A stretch of DNA of 64,000 nucleotides from positions 248,001 to 312,000 of the forward strand of contig NZ_JAINVZ010000001.1 in assembly GCF_019890615.1 (NCBI RefSeq). Reading direction: 5' to 3'. The position numbers and the translations under genes are program-made. The notes under the pieces are model-generated. The model saw only the letters and a list, made by a program, of their open reading frames with translations, was not told the origin of the DNA and made no database searches. Below, piece by piece: positions 61,333 through 64,000 of this stretch (its first letter is position 1; the number at the start of each line of letters is the position of its first letter). Origin of the DNA: Streptantibioticus parmotrematis (lineage in GTDB: Bacteria > Actinomycetota > Actinomycetes > Streptomycetales > Streptomycetaceae).

Positions 61333-62520
61333 TCACCACGCCACCGGCATGGACCGCGGGCCGCGGACCAGCATCTCGGACTTCCACACCACGTCCCCGG
61401 CCGTGCGCAGTCCCGGCATCCGGCCGGTCAGCGCGGCCAGCGCCTCCTGGAGTTCCAGCCGGGCGAGCGGGGCACCGAGGCAGTGGTGCACGCCGTGGCC
61501 GAAACCGAGGTGCTGGTTGGTCTCCCGGGCGATGTCCAGGGTGCCGGGCGTGGTGAAACGCAACGCGTCGCGGTTGGCGGCGCCGGTCGCCACCAGCACC
61601 GGGCTTCCGGCGCGCACCAGCGTGCCGCCGACCTCGATGTCCTCGGTCGCGTAGCGCGGCTGTGCGGCGCCGCTGCCCAGCGGCACGAAGCGCAGCAACT
61701 CCTCGACGGCGGCGGGGATCAGCCCCGGGTCGTCGCGCAGCGCGGCCAGTTGGGCGGGGTGGTCGAGCAGGGTGAGCACGAAGTTGGGGATCTGGGTCGC
61801 CGTCGTCTCGTGCCCGGCGACCAGGATGCCGACGCACAGGTCGACCAGTTCGAGTTCGCTGAGGCGGTCGCCGTTGTCGCGGGCGTCGATCAGCGCCGTC
61901 ATCAGGTCGTCGCGCGGATCGTCGCGGTGGACGGTGATCAACTGCCGCATGTAGGAGCGCAGTTCCTCGCGGTTGGCCTCGAACTCCGCCGCGGTCAGCG
62001 AACTCGTGGAGAGGGCCGCGTCGCTCCACACCCGGAACTTCGGGCGGTCCTCGGCGGGCACCCCGAGCATCCGGCAGATCACCGCGACGGGCAGCGGCAG
62101 CGCGAAGCCGTCCACCAGGTCGGCGGGCGGCCCGGCCGCCTCCATGTCGTCCAGCAACTCCGCGCACAACTGCCGCACCTGCGGCCGGAGTTTCTCCGCC
62201 TGGTGGACGGTGAACGCCTTGGCCACCAGCGACCGCAGCCGGGTGTGGTCCGGCGGGTCCATGCTCAGGATGCCGCTGCCGAGTCTGCCCTCGGACTGCC
62301 GGGGCTCGTCGTGGTCGGCACCGACCGCCCGGCTGAAGCGGCGGTCGCCCAGCACCAGCCGGGCGTCGTCGTAGCGGGTGACGAGCCACGCGGGCTCGCC
62401 GTAGGGGAGCTGGACGCGTAACAGGCCCGGCTGTCCCTGTGCCTTCTCGTACGCGTCCGAAAGGGCCAGTCCCTCCGCCGAGTTGAAGGGGTACGCGAGT
62501 GCGGTGTCGTTCACGGTCAC
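61333..62520 (-). CDS. Cytochrome P450
   Basis: 395 residues from GTG 62520, which follows GGAGGAAGAACG. I-helix VAGHETTATQIP with the oxygen-binding acid-threonine pair, K-helix ExxR in AAVEELLRF, and the heme Cys in FGHGVHHCLGAPLAR. It is a soluble bacterial class I P450, probably a CYP105/CYP107-type monooxygenase by general appearance. Ferredoxin follows; TetR is divergent. Substrate unknown; no other biosynthetic gene adjoins it, so xenobiotic or single-step oxidation is as likely as natural product tailoring. Confidence 0.95.
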   Translation of the reverse strand: MTVNDTALAYPFNSAEGLALSDAYEKAQGQPGLLRVQLPYGEPAWLVTRYDDARLVLGDRRFSRAVGADHDEPRQSEGRLGSGILSMDPPDHTRLRSLVAKAFTVHQAEKLRPQVRQLCAELLDDMEAAGPPADLVDGFALPLPVAVICRMLGVPAEDRPKFRVWSDAALSTSSLTAAEFEANREELRSYMRQLITVHRDDPRDDLMTALIDARDNGDRLSELELVDLCVGILVAGHETTATQIPNFVLTLLDHPAQLAALRDDPGLIPAAVEELLRFVPLGSGAAQPRYATEDIEVGGTLVRAGSPVLVATGAANRDALRFTTPGTLDIARETNQHLGFGHGVHHCLGAPLARLELQEALAALTGRMPGLRTAGDVVWKSEMLVRGPRSMPVAW

Positions 62521-62544
62521 CGTTCTTCCTCCGGTGGAAAATCC

Positions 62545-62565
62545 GTCAAGTAAGCACGCGTTGAC
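62545..62565. promoter_or_regulatory. Inverted repeat, possible TetR operator
   Basis: GTCAA-N11-TTGAC between the divergent P450 and TetR starts. Arms of only 5 bp, but the position suits TetR control of the P450. Confidence 0.4.
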
Positions 62566-62647
62566 AACCGTAGGCGGGGCCGGTGGGGCGGTCAACGACG
62601 CCGTCCGGCCGTTATCCTGGGCGGCCGCGTCCCAGGAGGTCAGCACC

Positions 62648-63217
62648 ATGGAGAACCAGGCCCCGCAGCGCCGCAGGGACGCGCCCAGGACGCGGGCGCG
62701 GCTGCTGGCCGCCGCGGCGGACCTGTTCGCCGAACGCGGCTACGAGGCGGCGACGGTCCGCGACATCGCGGAGCGCGCGGGCGTCAACCAGGCGCTGGTC
62801 TACCGCTACTTCGGCTCGAAGAAGGGCCTGCTGGTCGAGGCGATGGCCCGCGGGGGGCACGAACAGGTCCGCGCCACGCCCCCCGACAAGCTCTTCGAGA
62901 CCGCGCTGCGCGGCCTGCTGGAGACCGGCTCCACCGCGCCGGGCGACCGCTCGCTGGAGGTCTACCTGCGCTCGGTCGGTGGCCGGGACGAGGCGGCCGA
63001 CACCCTTCAGGCGCTCGGCACGCGCTACGCCGAGGCCCTGGCGTCCCTGTCCGGCGCCCCGGACGCGGCGCTGCGGGCGGAACTGGCGATGGCCTGGCTC
63101 CTGGGCATCGGCCTGCTGCGCGTCGTCGAGCCCCGCGCGCCCCTGTCCGAGGCCGCCCCGGAGGAGATCTGCGCGCTGGTCCTGCGCGCGGTGGAACGGC
63201 TGTGGGAGGAGGAGTAG
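62648..63217 (+). CDS. TetR-family transcriptional regulator
   Basis: 189 residues from ATG 62648 after AGGAGGTC. N-terminal helix-turn-helix: TRARLLAAAADLFAERGYEAATVRDIAERAGVNQALVYRYFGSKKGL, a textbook TetR DNA-binding domain. The C-terminal helical ligand domain is not recognisable. It is divergent from the P450-ferredoxin pair and probably represses it. Confidence 0.93.
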   Translation: MENQAPQRRRDAPRTRARLLAAAADLFAERGYEAATVRDIAERAGVNQALVYRYFGSKKGLLVEAMARGGHEQVRATPPDKLFETALRGLLETGSTAPGDRSLEVYLRSVGGRDEAADTLQALGTRYAEALASLSGAPDAALRAELAMAWLLGIGLLRVVEPRAPLSEAAPEEICALVLRAVERLWEEE

Positions 63218-63285
63218 CCGCGCGCTCCCGCGTCGGCGTCCGGATGGCCCCGCCGTGCGTGTTTCGTCCCGTCCCGCGTGGGATA

Positions 63286-63300
63286 CCCCGGAAACCGGGG
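63286..63300 (+). promoter_or_regulatory. Small hairpin ahead of the iron-sulfur subunit gene
   Basis: CCCCGG-AAA-CCGGGG, ending 18 bases before the ATG and preceded by GTTT-N15-GGGATA, which resembles but does not match the SigB consensus. Confidence 0.3.
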
Positions 63301-63317
63301 CAGAAGGAGGTCGCGGC

Positions 63318-63832
63318 ATGGACGGCACGAGTGAGGTCGGGCTGCGGATCAACGGGAAACCGTTCAGCCGCGTGATCGACAACCGGACGACACTGCTGGA
63401 CCTGCTGCGCGAGCAGGCCGGGGTGACCGGGCCGAAGAAGGGGTGCGACCACGGCCAGTGCGGTGCCTGCACGGTGCTGCTCGACGGCGACCGGCGGGTC
63501 AACGCCTGCCTGCTGCTCGCGGTCTCGCTGGACGGCGCGGACGTCACCACCGTCGAGGGGCTCGCGGACGGCGACCGGCTCCACCCCGTACAGCAGGCCT
63601 TCGTCGACCACGACGGCTTCCAGTGCGGATTCTGCACGCCCGGCCAGATCTGCTCGGCCGTCGCCGCGATCGCCGAGGCCCGGGCCGGCTGGCCCAGCGT
63701 CGTCACCCCGCCGGACACCCCGCCCGGCCCGGTCGAGCCGACCGCGGCGGAGATCCGCGAGCGCATGAGCGGCAACCTGTGCCGCTGCGGCGCCTACGTC
63801 AACATCGTCGCCGCCGTGCGGGAGGTGGCCCG

Positions 63833-63836
<4 letters not shown>
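63318..63836 (+). CDS. Molybdenum hydroxylase 2Fe-2S subunit (xanthine dehydrogenase/YagT-type)
   Basis: 172 residues. Plant-type 2Fe-2S loop GPKKGCDHGQCGACTVLLDG, then the second, helical domain with GFQCGFCTPGQICSAVAAI and NLCRCGAYVNIVAAV. Both cluster sets are complete. This subunit passes electrons from the molybdenum subunit to the FAD subunit; the order iron-sulfur then FAD (next gene) matches YagT-YagS (periplasmic aldehyde oxidoreductase type) operons. AGAAGGAGG is 6 bases before the ATG. No twin-arginine leader is present, so it is cytosolic. Confidence 0.94.

Positions 63837-64000
<164 letters not shown>

Overview
The window is about 73% G+C with strong third-position GC bias. It uses GTG and TTG starts often and has many 4-base start/stop overlaps. 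It also carries SigB/SigF-type sigma factors, partner-switching proteins, UdgX and CsbD-like and other small stress proteins. All of this fits a chromosome segment of a streptomycete or close relative (genus inferred from gene content, not proven). I saw no rRNA, tRNA, CRISPR array, insertion sequence or phage gene. The window cuts a qcrB-like gene at the left edge and a xanthine-dehydrogenase-type FAD subunit at the right edge.

Layout. (1) 1-3.1 kb: the end of a cytochrome bc1 cytochrome b gene facing a ctaD-ctaF pair for cytochrome oxidase, in an order unlike the usual cta-qcr operon. (2) 3.2-18.5 kb: a regulatory region with two SigB/F-type sigma factors, two STAS anti-anti-sigma proteins, three RsbW-like ATPases, two PP2C phosphatases, a coupled phosphatase/histidine kinase/response regulator operon and two MarR regulators. 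A uracil/oxidised-base repair pair (UdgX and Fpg/Nei) and a CYTH-CHAD polyphosphate protein lie among them. (3) 18.5-25 kb: secreted and unknown proteins, a DHA2 efflux pump, a secreted GH27 alpha-galactosidase and a sugar porter. (4) 25.3-29.1 kb: a SIS isomerase, ROK kinase, class II aldolase and DeoR repressor that look like a sugar or amino-sugar catabolic operon, divergent from the porter. (5) 29.2-41 kb: a P-loop phosphotransferase, flavin reductase, a MarR/efflux divergon, a secreted His/Gly-rich protein, an ECF41 sigma factor with an oxidoreductase, more PP2C/sensor genes and membrane proteins. (6) 41.2-48.5 kb: a five-gene, fully start/stop-overlapped operon encoding a PaaK-like ligase, an MFS exporter, a tandem GNAT protein, a LuxE-like acyl-protein synthetase and a LuxC-PaaK fusion. 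It has no luciferase genes. This is the best candidate for an undescribed pathway. (7) 49-57.3 kb: stress-type small proteins, an APC transporter, a membrane PP2C phosphatase, a MarR/DHA2 efflux pair paralogous to the 20 kb pump, fructosamine kinase, tyrosine phosphatase and UspA. (8) 57.5-64 kb: a beta-helix membrane protein, a HAD phosphatase, a Pro/Gly-rich exported protein, a P450-ferredoxin pair divergent from TetR, and the start of a molybdenum hydroxylase operon.

Working together: genes of the partner-switching type (PP2C, STAS, RsbW-like, SigB/F sigma) recur from 3 to 52 kb. Several start downstream of GNNT-N14/15-GGGTA motifs that match the streptomycete SigB promoter consensus, so the window looks like part of a general stress network mixed with transport and small-molecule metabolism. 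The LuxC/LuxE operon is predicted to activate carboxylic acids, reduce one to an aldehyde, acylate or acetylate something and export the product. No product can be named from sequence.
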